Under the pieces are notes generated by a model. It had not been told where the DNA came from and did no database searches. It saw only the letters and a list, made by a program, of their open reading frames with translations. A stretch of 35,522 nt of DNA from a virus. Positions within the stretch are counted from its first letter, which is position 1. Each line of letters begins with the position of its first letter. Both the position numbers and the translations under genes were made by a program. Location of the stretch: IMG/VR virus record IMGVR_UViG_3300032322_000365, positions 1 through 35,522 of that record; one strand, written 5' to 3'. Positions 23,801 to 31,263 of the stretch are shown here, piece after piece.

Positions 23801-26003
23801 TAGTTGCTTGGTCTAAAGCATCTACTGGGTTTCTTAATCCCAGTTTGCGAGCAAGTGCTTGCCGTACTTTTTCTCCAGATTTAGAGCCAGAGTAGGCTGC
23901 AGCAATATTACCTGCTGCATATCCTTTTCTATTACCAAATACTCCAAAGATATTCTTAGCAGGAGCAGTTAGAAGATACATCATTGATTCATCAATGGCG
24001 CTTCGTATACCCAAACGTGGGAACAATGTAAATAAAGACCAGAAGTTAACGATTTCAGTTGATAATCTAGACTGAGTAGAGCCACCAACTGCTAATAATA
24101 GATTCTTTTTACTCTTTAACTCATAAGATATCTGACTTAGGTTAAAATAATCTAGCGCTCCAACAGCATTTGTCTCTTGAAATGGTTGAATAATGCTACC
24201 AGTTTTAAGATATGGTACGCCTTCTTTGTAAACTACAAAATCTTTAGATAAAATTTGCGCTACATCTGGACGGATTGCTAATTCTGCTGTCTCATCCATA
24301 GCATTGGCTACACCATACTTAGCATTAATGATTGTTTCTGCTAATTCTTTACCACCAGGATGACCAGTAATACCATAACGCTCAATAATTGCGTAGTCAA
24401 CTGCCTTCATAATCGCAAGTTGGTCATTTTGTGTAGAGGTAATAAACTTCTGAGTCATAAACTCAGCCATATTTTTAGGCATAACCTGTTGTGCAGTTAA
24501 TCTAAAAGCATTGGCAGTTTTTACTGCATCTTTTCCAAGTTTAATTACTGAACCTTGTGGGGAACGAGTAAACTGGCGGGCTAAAGCAACCTGAGCCTTT
24601 TGCTTCTTAGTTAAAGAATCGTGGAATTTCTTTATATCAGTTGCTTCTTGAGCAACAAATCCATTTTCTGGAGATTGCTTTTGAAAAGCATCCCATAATT
24701 CATCTGACTTCTTTAGCGCTTCTTCTTCAGAACCAAACAATCTTGGATTAATAATCTTATTTACCTGGTCACCAACCCACTTAGATAATCTATTGTGGGT
24801 GCTTGCAGTAGCAATTCCGTTGCGGAAGTATTGAACTCCATCTACACGGCCAGCCATAAATTTAGGTAAGTTTTCTGCCTGTTGAAAGAATGATAATGCA
24901 GAGTTAGCATTTACTAACTTAGAATCTTCAAGCATTTTAATTGCTTCGTCATTATTAAATGCTGGATGATTTCTTTTTATATCATCAGTAATATTTTTTT
25001 GCGCTACTCTATCGCCTGCTTTTTTAGCATCTATAAGGTCTGAAACCTTAGGCCCTAGTTGTTCATCCCAAAGTTTACGAACACCAGTCTTTTCATTTTC
25101 AAATACCATTTTAACGCCAGTAGCATCAGGAAACCTTCTCATAGTTTCTGCCGCTCTAGCACCAGCACGGGCTGCAGCGGTTAAGCCACCGCTTGCCCAA
25201 GTAAGTGGGTCTACTGCTAATTGATAAAAGAAATCAATAAAGCCAGAAAGATTCTTTGTCTTTCCATCAATGTAATCTCCAGTAGCAGTACTGCTATTTG
25301 GATTCTTACTAAAGAAAGAACGGGCTAAATCTCTACCTGGAGATACTTGAGAATACTTAACTGCATCCATTACCTGTCTAAAATCTTCTGGATTGTTAAG
25401 TGACTCTTCTAAAGCACCTAATAGTTTTTCATTTACAGTTCCACCCTGTGATGAAATAATCTCACCAGGTGTTTTACCCGCTAGAAAACCTTTTGCTACC
25501 TCAATCTTTTCATTACCAAAATAATTGATAGCCTCAGTTAATGCACCGTGGTCATATACTCTACGGCCATCCCAAGCATCAGTAAATGTTTGCTTGCTAA
25601 ATAAACCTTCACCTTGAGCAGCCTGACGTGCTACTAGGTATGGAGTATTAATAACTCTATTGAATACACCAGCAGCCTTGAATATACCAATTAGAGGAGA
25701 TGCTAATACTTTACCAGCAGTCTTTAATGCACCAACTGCATAATCGCTAGCATCTGGTGCTTCTTGCATATAATCTGCTTTAGGATATAAATACTTAAGT
25801 TTTTCTTGAACCTCTGGGTCTAACTCGTTGTATTCTTTTCTGGCAGCATCAACAGACATTTGATTAAGTTTTTTATTTTTATCAACTGTCCAAGAAAACT
25901 GTTCTAATTGAGATACTTGGTCCTGCGGTAAGTTCGCAGCCTTAGCAGCAGCATAAAGATTAGGGTTATTCTTGGCTACTATAAGATTAACTTTTACAGC
26001 CAT
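20862..26003 (-). CDS. Giant virion-associated protein (1713 aa), probable internal/ejection protein
   Basis: The largest gene here, 1713 residues. It is mostly helical and rich in charged and Asn residues. An Ala/Gly-rich hydrophobic patch lies near the N-terminus (YAVGALKTAGKVLASPLIGI, about 90-110) and others at DFFYQLAVDPLTWASGGL, VNFWSLFTLFPRLGIRSAID and GPIGALSVIAMKNILGQVGG. These could contact membranes. I see no lysozyme, protease, polymerase or MuF motif. Size and helicity suit an internal virion protein that forms a DNA-ejection channel, as gp16 of T7 does, or a very large tail protein. The gene order, ahead of scaffold and capsid, differs from T7. Coupled to both neighbours by TAATG. 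Confidence 0.6.
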   Translation of the reverse strand: MAVKVNLIVAKNNPNLYAAAKAANLPQDQVSQLEQFSWTVDKNKKLNQMSVDAARKEYNELDPEVQEKLKYLYPKADYMQEAPDASDYAVGALKTAGKVLASPLIGIFKAAGVFNRVINTPYLVARQAAQGEGLFSKQTFTDAWDGRRVYDHGALTEAINYFGNEKIEVAKGFLAGKTPGEIISSQGGTVNEKLLGALEESLNNPEDFRQVMDAVKYSQVSPGRDLARSFFSKNPNSSTATGDYIDGKTKNLSGFIDFFYQLAVDPLTWASGGLTAAARAGARAAETMRRFPDATGVKMVFENEKTGVRKLWDEQLGPKVSDLIDAKKAGDRVAQKNITDDIKRNHPAFNNDEAIKMLEDSKLVNANSALSFFQQAENLPKFMAGRVDGVQYFRNGIATASTHNRLSKWVGDQVNKIINPRLFGSEEEALKKSDELWDAFQKQSPENGFVAQEATDIKKFHDSLTKKQKAQVALARQFTRSPQGSVIKLGKDAVKTANAFRLTAQQVMPKNMAEFMTQKFITSTQNDQLAIMKAVDYAIIERYGITGHPGGKELAETIINAKYGVANAMDETAELAIRPDVAQILSKDFVVYKEGVPYLKTGSIIQPFQETNAVGALDYFNLSQISYELKSKKNLLLAVGGSTQSRLSTEIVNFWSLFTLFPRLGIRSAIDESMMYLLTAPAKNIFGVFGNRKGYAAGNIAAAYSGSKSGEKVRQALARKLGLRNPVDALDQATRNKALEKYALDNNFENVGELTSDQRKWAQALAAVDIYNTNMISKLDAEEADYLIQALALNSQYLGSATRSIASAANITGKQAPDVAEEFLDMNQFDNLIKYLQETFKIEKGLKGKEVDASKLIRDNILNGMGVNVVHFENFIKRFYGNRKKIYGFIEDYNFNPADVFFRNNALRDTKDWYNATNRLLSKIGIERNVEGAYDDLTQLTLDELQGKFLYGIRDKKALDSFLESRSYTNTLRSQGLDDIDIARNLVRAILADTYKYFHGDSQKYNQALVDTIKSKYDEITKGGTEFVPNAWNEATKALTFDEFSDLTKGFQPSGKMYTTLEIEGLDDFPTLYQRFGNKAMEIMDRQVTGIIRQPATMVTYLRLRKFYAQSEKAYTKKLIDDMEMKAIDEGKSFNRLDAELQAQLISQKYFSEVSVQQAADEVLKFVDNPTIRSNFAVSARNVGRYYRATEDFWRRILRLKDVAPRVLYRTRLAHIGLDASGGIYEDQNGDPYVMMPMDDIIFKTVDNVVRTLTPGESGFGQPIFNDFTMKLKLANPSFTPDAGLPTLSGPIGALSVIAMKNILGQVGGTTGQKIGQELDNFALGSIGENIDVYRALVPSSLQKLYSLLPANEKSRQEATAAMQAIAYNASQGYMLDPNATEQEKFTYLKNIRLSAHNIIVMRSILGLISPVAPSMQESIGVPDYLKEVGITGLRPEFFDILNAVTEKYKGDIQDPYELAVATFIGKNPGKLIYTVSRDDKKTNVIINKTKELKNWAIENQDNVKAYGEAAFIFAPNTGDFDISTYAWLEGAGLLGNKSLENYYRDVLVSRDKQAYYDIAKEEKAFLASSGDTLARKAMIKNSTLRRNALKASNPLLEAALTAGGNEVGSELAMLSSVEQIVIDGKISLDPGTKQRLAMVSSRIRQFVSLANDPSKRELSNFSEIKRNMKEDIKALIDELQVGDPILKEANRAVFRAILDYYSRDTYTAKERF

Positions 26004-26410
26004 TAGTACCCTTCGTCAAGTAAAGTTCTATAAACCAACTCTGCATCACCAGATGGGTCGTATGGGATTAAGTTTCTAATTACCTCTGCAATTGTATAAG
26101 CCCTATTAGGTAGAGTTCCCATTGCTTCTGAACCTGGACCTTCACCGCGGTCAATACCAGCAGTAATAGGTTCTGAAGGTCTAGCAGTAGGTGCAAGTAA
26201 TGGTGTTGGCATTTCCATCTTAGGAACTGGATTACCAGCCATAGGCACTGCTACTTGGTTGTTGTAGGTTTCTTGTCCTTGTCCATATGGTAATCCTGAA
26301 ATATAGGTTGCGGCTTGTGTTGGTCCCCCGTCAGTGCGTTGACTAAGAGCGCCAGGGCCTGATACTGGGGCTGGGTTAGTCGGCTTTCTATATCCACCTT
26401 GTTGTGCCAC
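26003..26410 (-). CDS. Pro/Gly-rich small protein between protease and giant protein
   Basis: A 135-residue protein; residues 1-95 are disordered, rich in Pro, Gly and Gln (GGYRKPTNPAPVSGPGALSQ, PKMEMPTPLLAPTARPSEPI), and residues 100-135 form a short ordered end (YTIAEVIRNLIPYDPSGDAE, LVYRTLLDEGY). The GTG start at 26410 has AGGAGG five bases upstream. The final helix could dock on another virion protein, the tail acting as linker or as substrate for the adjacent protease. I recall similar openings in actinophage proteins, without function. Confidence 0.6.
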   Translation of the reverse strand: MAQQGGYRKPTNPAPVSGPGALSQRTDGGPTQAATYISGLPYGQGQETYNNQVAVPMAGNPVPKMEMPTPLLAPTARPSEPITAGIDRGEGPGSEAMGTLPNRAYTIAEVIRNLIPYDPSGDAELVYRTLLDEGY

Positions 26411-26418
26411 ACTTCCTC

Positions 26419-26988
26419 CTACTTAGTAAATTGTGTTTTGACATTAACTGGTCCACCACACCAAACATTATATTGGATTGCTATATTGACTGCTTTCTTA
26501 GCAGCGCTTGATGCTTTAGCGTGTGTCTTTGTTTCTGATTCCATTGCTGATAGTGCACCAAGGGCTAAAGACCCACCTGCACCAATTCCATACAAACCTT
26601 TATCGTCCCGCATAAATCCATAATCATCACTTACTTGATATAACTTTCCATTAAAACAGATTAATGCATCCCATCCAGAATCATCATCATTTTTATTCTT
26701 AGGTGCTGGGTCATAACCTGCTTCAGTTAGAGTTTGCTTTATAGATGGCAATACTCTAATCATCATAAATCTATCTGGGTCTTGCGTCTTAACTACTTTA
26801 GGTGGTTGCCATAAGTTATTAAGAATATCTCCTGCTATAGCATCACCTGCTACTGCAACTAAATACTCATTAACCTTAACTATCTTTTCACAGCCTTTGG
26901 CTACATACGGTTTATCCGTATATGTAGTCATTGAGTCTGCGCCTAAAACAGCCCAGCCTTTTCCTTGAATACCTACAATGGCAGTCAT
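26419..26988 (-). CDS. Proteasome/HslV-type Ntn hydrolase, putative prohead protease
   Basis: A 189-residue member of the proteasome beta/HslV superfamily. After removal of Met1 the new N-terminus is Thr2 (TAIVGIQGKGWAVLGADSMT). Asp18 and Lys35 (CEKIVKVNEYLVAVAGDAIA) match the catalytic Thr1, Asp17, Lys33 triad, Lys being one residue displaced, and GLYGIGAGGSLALGALSAME is the conserved Gly-rich segment. No propeptide is present. By family knowledge it should hydrolyse peptide bonds in a ring-shaped, self-compartmentalised assembly. It sits between portal and scaffold/capsid genes, where prohead proteases are encoded, and no other capsid protease is seen. AAGGGGACT precedes the ATG. Interfering with host proteolysis is the alternative. 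Confidence 0.82.
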   Translation of the reverse strand: MTAIVGIQGKGWAVLGADSMTTYTDKPYVAKGCEKIVKVNEYLVAVAGDAIAGDILNNLWQPPKVVKTQDPDRFMMIRVLPSIKQTLTEAGYDPAPKNKNDDDSGWDALICFNGKLYQVSDDYGFMRDDKGLYGIGAGGSLALGALSAMESETKTHAKASSAAKKAVNIAIQYNVWCGGPVNVKTQFTK

Positions 26989-27002
26989 AGTCCCCTTCTA
27001 AC

Positions 27003-28751
27003 TTATCTTCTTACAACTGTCCTTGCACTTGCACTGGCTTGTCCACCAGCAGTTAAACTAGATAAAAGACTTTGTAGTCCGCCACCTTGTTCTTGCGGTA
27101 ATGAGATGCCTCCTACTGGAGCGGCGGGAGCAGGGGACGTTTGCTCAACCTGAGGTGCGCCAGCAGGAGGTAATTCTTCAGGCTTGAAGATTTCTTCAAT
27201 TGCATCCTCAATTGCTACTCCCTTTTGACGGGCTTTAATTACATCTGAAATTTTTACAATGATATCAGATGGGTCCATTCCTTGTGTAGCCATTTGAGGT
27301 ATTGCTTGAGTATACGCCCCTAACGCACCCAGTAAAGAGTTACGCATTTCTTCAATCTCAATTTTTTCTTGTTCTTGAGTTACGTTAATACCAAATGGTA
27401 GTTCACGCATAACCATATCTTTAGAAATAATTTTAGCGCCTAATGCCTGTAGCATAAAGATAAGTCCCTGCGCTGGATTAAGGCCAGCAAGCATACCATA
27501 GCGGACATCGGCTGAGTAATCTTTCTTAATATCCTTTGATGGTTTGTAATCAATGCTGTAAGGAGAACCAGCATCTACACCACGAACTGTCTTTTCAAAG
27601 TCATAGAATTTCTCATCTACCTCAAAGCAGACAGAGATAACATCTTTAAGTGCTGAAGCAAAGATAGCCTGAGCAGACTTAACCTGTGTATCAAAGCCAC
27701 CCATAAGGGCTTGAACACCTTGACCAGTAATGATGCTTGCATCAAGATTACCAGTACGTGACTCTGGGTAACGAGTTCCAGTTCTTAACTCTTGTTGTAG
27801 TAATGTTTGTTCAGTAAATGCACCATTAGGTATAGGTAATTCAACACGGCGTACGCCTGCTGGATTAGCGGTTCGAATAATCGAATCTCCGCCAAACTCA
27901 ATTTCCTGAACATCTTGTGGAACAACGATTGGTGATTGAACAGATTTCTCTGCTGCTTCCATCGCAAGTAATGCGAACCTATTACGAAGCAGTTGGATAC
28001 CTAATACATCATCAAACTGTCCACGCATTTCACCATCAACGCTTGGTCGTCTAGCAACAACAACCATCATCTTTCCAAGCGGATTAATTGCTTGAGATAG
28101 AATCAGATTGCTACGGCTAGGAACATAAATTAAAGATTGGTCTTTATCGTAATAACGAACAAAGTCAATTCTTGCTGATAGGTTCTGCTTATAACCATCT
28201 GGTCCTAAGAGTTGTGACTCATATTCTGGGAATTGAGATACTAACTCAGCGATTGATAGTTCATATCTTTTAGCGAAGGCAATGCAGCGTCCGTAGCGGT
28301 CAAACTCTGGGTAAGCCCCAATTGGACTTTCTACTCGAATACGCGGCAGCCCTGCCTCTTCGTCTAATTCAATGATGAATGGGACGAAACCGAATGTGAT
28401 GTAATGGTCTGCACCTGTGTACATCTGCACTTGTAAATCTGAATGAGCAAAATAGTTAGCAGCAATGCGGGTACGCTTATCAGCAAAAGAACGAGCACGG
28501 TCACTTACTTGGTTAGCAGCAGAACAATTAACTGCAGGTAGTGGTGCCATAACCTCTGACAAGTCACGAGCAACAATGTCAATAAAGTTGGCAACTACGT
28601 TTGCGTCTACACCCTCTGGAAAGAACTCTGGATATACAGAAGCAATCTTGCCCTTACGGACAGCGAGTACATCTTGCGCTCTAGCATCACGGTCAGCAGC
28701 ACGGTCTTTAAGAGAGTCTACTCTCGCTGCAATTTGTTCAATACTTAACAT
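27003..28751 (-). CDS. Portal protein
   Basis: A 582-residue protein starting at the ATG at 28751, directly after the terminase stop with AAGGA between; a frame opening at 28799 overlaps the terminase and lacks a good site. The N-terminus is helical (SIEQIAARVDSLKDRAADRD). The body has the wing/stem layout of portals: ITFGFVPFIIELDEEAGLPR, VESPIGAYPEFDRYGRCIAF, then NRFALLAMEAAEKSVQSPIV, and TGTRYPESRTGNLDASIITG before the long helix QALMGGFDTQVKSAQAIFAS. The C-terminus is Pro/Gly-rich. It forms the dodecameric channel at one vertex, to which the terminase docks. Position after terL supports this strongly. Confidence 0.85.
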   Translation of the reverse strand: MLSIEQIAARVDSLKDRAADRDARAQDVLAVRKGKIASVYPEFFPEGVDANVVANFIDIVARDLSEVMAPLPAVNCSAANQVSDRARSFADKRTRIAANYFAHSDLQVQMYTGADHYITFGFVPFIIELDEEAGLPRIRVESPIGAYPEFDRYGRCIAFAKRYELSIAELVSQFPEYESQLLGPDGYKQNLSARIDFVRYYDKDQSLIYVPSRSNLILSQAINPLGKMMVVVARRPSVDGEMRGQFDDVLGIQLLRNRFALLAMEAAEKSVQSPIVVPQDVQEIEFGGDSIIRTANPAGVRRVELPIPNGAFTEQTLLQQELRTGTRYPESRTGNLDASIITGQGVQALMGGFDTQVKSAQAIFASALKDVISVCFEVDEKFYDFEKTVRGVDAGSPYSIDYKPSKDIKKDYSADVRYGMLAGLNPAQGLIFMLQALGAKIISKDMVMRELPFGINVTQEQEKIEIEEMRNSLLGALGAYTQAIPQMATQGMDPSDIIVKISDVIKARQKGVAIEDAIEEIFKPEELPPAGAPQVEQTSPAPAAPVGGISLPQEQGGGLQSLLSSLTAGGQASASARTVVRR

Positions 28752-28758
28752 TGTATCC

Positions 28759-30645
28759 TTATCCGTAGGTTTCTTGCCATTGCTCAGCAAAGGCTTCATC
28801 TAAGTTAATTGAGAATCTTTTTTCTTTTTGTGCTCTGGTTGCCCAGCGGTTATTTGCGTATCGACTTATGTTACTTGACTGTTGCATAAATTCCCTTGCT
28901 CTAAGCACGGTAAACCACAACGCCATAACACAGTCAGTCTTACCACGGGTATTAGGCTTCCAAGTTATTAATTGTTGGATTAAAGCCTTCAGACCCTCTG
29001 AGTGTTCCGTAGAAGGAAACTCAATAATGTTATTCTTTTGGAACTTATCATCTCTTAAAGTTCCCATCAGCATAGACATACCTGCTACACCAAAGTTAGA
29101 ATCCCATTTGTTCTTGCTAGTAAAGTGAGACTCTAATCTACACCCATACGCAGCAAGCCAGTTTCTTAAGTTATCATCTAATGAGTAGGCTTTTTGGTGA
29201 GCGTTAATCTCAACCCTTAGTTCCTGTGGTTTGTATTTATCAACCAATTGCTCAATAGCATCTTGAATCTTTTGCGGTGTTGGGTCTGCCATATTTACGC
29301 AGTCAAGAATATATATCTTGCCATCACGTCTGTTAAAGGTAGATACCACAAACGCGGCATTCCCGCCCATTGCGGGGTCAAACCCTATTATTGTATACCC
29401 CTCAATGTGCGAGGGATGTCCCACGGCACCCGCTTTCAGCGGGCCGCGTTTGCGCTGTCCGTTAATACAACCTTGAACAATCGCAGGTGGAAATATAGAA
29501 TCTACTTGAACATCTTCTTGTTGATATACCAGTGCCCAAGTTGACGGCGTTACTTCGCTACGCCTTTTGGCTAGCGCTTTACCATCCCACTTCGGGAAGA
29601 ATCCTTCTTCGTCAGGAACATCAGAATCCCCATCCCAGGGAGCATCCGACTTAGGCCAGAGCGTTTTCCAATCTTGCGTGCTTTCCGCATATTCCAATAC
29701 AGCAGGCATACCCATATAAGTAAAAGGGCTTTTACCACCAGACCAGTGTTTGGCCTCGCGGAGTTCTTTGTAGAAGTCTTGTGGTGCAATTCGCGTCCCT
29801 ACGATTAGTAACTTACCGTTCTTACCCAAACGGGTAATAACTTCTTTTTGTAGCCAGTTGATTTGCTTATCAAACTCGTGAGCGTTGGCTGTAGTAATAC
29901 AGTCGTCCAAAATAATTAAATCGGCACGTGCTCCGTAAATCTGTCCACCCATACCAAGTGCTTGGATGGTTGGGTCTTTCTCAGATGAATTTCGGGCATC
30001 GCCCCCAAGGTAAACGGTATCAACTCGCCAAGTATCTGAGTCCTCTTTCCAACCCCCCTCTGGTCCAAAAGTTGTTTGCAACTTTAACCATCTTGGGTGG
30101 GAGAGTCTCTGCTTGATTGCGTACACGAACTCGCGTGCTTTGATTAACGTTTTAGAAACCACAATGATGCGGACATTCGGATTGAGGGCGATACGATATG
30201 TGGAGTAGTTTACGGTGATGACTGTGCTCTTGGCGTGCTCAGGTGGCACGTTGATTAGCAGACGTGTTGGGTCAGCCTTTTCGTAAACCATACTAGGGTG
30301 GAGCCAAGAAGGCTCCCTACCCTCTAGTAGGTCAATCCAATCCATATGGTGAGGGAATACCCTCTGTTGTAAAAATATCTCGGAGAACTTAGGAAAGTCT
30401 ATTTCCTCTTTTGGGATACCCAGCGAGGCAAGGGAAGCATCCTTTGCGGTCTCCTTAGCCTCGGCTAAATCGGCGGCAAACTTTTTATCTCGTAGGCACC
30501 AGATTCGGACGGTGTCGGGTTTCTTCCCGCACATCTCCATAGCCTTGTGGACAGAGTGGCCTTCGGCCACGAGGGCTAAAACTTTAGCCTTTGCTCCTGC
30601 CATAGCCAGGGTTTTGGGGTTAGTATTTCCCTTGTTGAAAGTCAT
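28759..30645 (-). CDS. terL: Terminase large subunit with an N-terminal HTH domain
   Basis: A 628-residue terminase. Residues about 15-65 form a helix-turn-helix (VLALVAEGHSVHKAMEMCGK, then PDTVRIWCLRDKKFAADLAE) as in small subunits. The ATPase has Walker A VPPEHAKST (133-141), Walker B LIILDDC (Asp247/Asp248) and coupling motif VGTR (282-285). The RNase-H-like nuclease has Asp423 (IIGFDPAMGG), Glu479 (RVEINAHQK) and Asp571 (KTDCVMALWF). It cuts concatemeric DNA and drives it through the portal. No separate small subunit gene lies nearby, so the N-terminal HTH may do DNA recognition. It is the first gene of the late operon. Walker B has Asp instead of the more usual Glu as second acid. Confidence 0.92.
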   Translation of the reverse strand: MTFNKGNTNPKTLAMAGAKAKVLALVAEGHSVHKAMEMCGKKPDTVRIWCLRDKKFAADLAEAKETAKDASLASLGIPKEEIDFPKFSEIFLQQRVFPHHMDWIDLLEGREPSWLHPSMVYEKADPTRLLINVPPEHAKSTVITVNYSTYRIALNPNVRIIVVSKTLIKAREFVYAIKQRLSHPRWLKLQTTFGPEGGWKEDSDTWRVDTVYLGGDARNSSEKDPTIQALGMGGQIYGARADLIILDDCITTANAHEFDKQINWLQKEVITRLGKNGKLLIVGTRIAPQDFYKELREAKHWSGGKSPFTYMGMPAVLEYAESTQDWKTLWPKSDAPWDGDSDVPDEEGFFPKWDGKALAKRRSEVTPSTWALVYQQEDVQVDSIFPPAIVQGCINGQRKRGPLKAGAVGHPSHIEGYTIIGFDPAMGGNAAFVVSTFNRRDGKIYILDCVNMADPTPQKIQDAIEQLVDKYKPQELRVEINAHQKAYSLDDNLRNWLAAYGCRLESHFTSKNKWDSNFGVAGMSMLMGTLRDDKFQKNNIIEFPSTEHSEGLKALIQQLITWKPNTRGKTDCVMALWFTVLRAREFMQQSSNISRYANNRWATRAQKEKRFSINLDEAFAEQWQETYG

Positions 30646-30671
30646 TAGTCCTGTCCCGTTTTCATTCTGTT

Positions 30672-30708
30672 ACAGTCTGTTAGTAACAGGTAGTAGATAC
30701 AGTCTGTA
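30672..30708. promoter_or_regulatory. Pair of ACAGTCTGT dyad operators upstream of terL
   Basis: ACAGTCTGT occurs at 30672-30680 and again at 30699-30707, the second inside the perfect dyad TACAGTCTGTA. Their centres are 27 bases apart. A CTGTTAC/GTAACAG inverted repeat encloses the first. They lie 27-63 bases upstream of the terL start, so binding here could control late transcription. They look like repressor or activator sites. The binding protein is unknown. Confidence 0.55.
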
Positions 30709-30710
30709 AC

Positions 30711-30731
30711 GCAAGTTCCGAAAGAACTTGC
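30711..30731. other. 8-bp inverted repeat GCAAGTTC/GAACTTGC
   Basis: A perfect stem of 8 bp with the five-base loop CGAAA, at 30711-30718 and 30724-30731. No T-run follows on either strand, so it is not an intrinsic terminator. It is located immediately beyond the ACAGTCTGT pair in the probable terL leader and may be a protein- or RNA-level control site. Confidence 0.55.
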
Positions 30732-30779
30732 TACTGTAAAAAATAAAATAGTCTCTATATAGTATTAACCTGTTCAAAT

Positions 30780-30802
30780 GGCCAAAACGAACGTTTTTGG
30801 CC
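30780..30802. other. 8-bp inverted repeat GGCCAAAA/TTTTGGCC
   Basis: Arms at 30780-30787 and 30795-30802 with a seven-base loop (CGAACGT). On the plus strand a TATTTTT run follows nine bases later, which is weakly terminator-like; on the minus strand none follows. It may be an operator or part of an origin. Confidence 0.5.
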
Positions 30803-30936
30803 CAACTATTTTTAAAAGCCTGCCAAAAAATAGTACAAAATAGGACATAACGGTATAGCAAAGGACTGTGAACACTGTACGGAAAAATCTTTTTGGTAGA
30901 TACATATACATACTCAGCACAGTATTAATCAGTCTG

Positions 30937-30980
30937 GGGTCAAGATAGTTGACCCATAGCCTGATACTGAGACCTACTAT
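30937..30980 (+). promoter_or_regulatory. Candidate plus-strand promoter overlapped by an inverted repeat
   Basis: TTGACC (30949-30954) resembles a -35 box and TACTAT (30975-30980) a -10 box, but the 20-base spacing is longer than ideal. The -35 box is one arm of the inverted repeat GGGTCAA/TTGACCC (30937-30943, 30949-30955), with an ATCAG/CTGAT pair outside it. Two ACAGT boxes follow at 30981-30990. The architecture suggests a regulated promoter for the operon at 31554, with a long leader. Unproven. Confidence 0.35.
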
Positions 30981-31136
30981 ACAGTACAGTGTGATGCTGA
31001 ACAGAAGGCAGTCTCGGCGCTCCTTTGCTAACACATCCGCGCCCAGTTAAAAACTAAAAACAAAAACATAAATGGCTAACAGGTGGTACCTGACGACGCT
31101 AGACCAATGGTCGTAATCCGTCCTATGCTTCGTGGT

Positions 31137-31167
31137 CAAAGGGAACGCGCCTGCTTTGTTCCCTTTG
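31137..31167. other. 10-bp hairpin CAAAGGGAAC/GTTCCCTTTG
   Basis: Perfect arms at 31137-31146 and 31158-31167 with an 11-base loop. It is the leftmost strong stem of the GC-raised half of the region. No T-run follows. A similar stem with AAGGGAAC recurs at 31970-32004. Confidence 0.65.
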
Positions 31168-31190
31168 CCCCGCGAATCAAAGGCGGACCA

Positions 31191-31227
31191 GACGGCGATA
31201 CAATTCTCTAGAATTGATATCACCGTC
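31191..31227 (+). other. Long hairpin, terminator-like on the plus strand
   Basis: GACGGCGATA (31191-31200) pairs with TATCACCGTC (31218-31227) with one mismatch, and inside it CAATTC pairs with GAATTG around the tetraloop TCTA, with one bulged A. TTTTAC follows, so on the plus strand it could act as a weak intrinsic terminator or attenuator. It may equally be a domain of a larger RNA. Confidence 0.6.
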
Positions 31228-31263
31228 TTTTACTTATGACCCCTTTGATTATATCTCCATCAG

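Noticed and set aside
20862-26003. Virion RNA polymerase (N4-like) as identity of the 1713-residue protein
   Set aside because: Prompted by the N4-gp56-type capsid and one HDS triplet, but the triplet lies in the first third and no other polymerase motif accompanies it.
30774-31034. Minus-strand frame of 86 residues in the gene-free region
   Set aside because: Composition is odd (many Leu, Phe, Tyr without a sensible pattern), there is no ribosome site, and it overlaps operator-like repeats; chance frame in AT-rich DNA.
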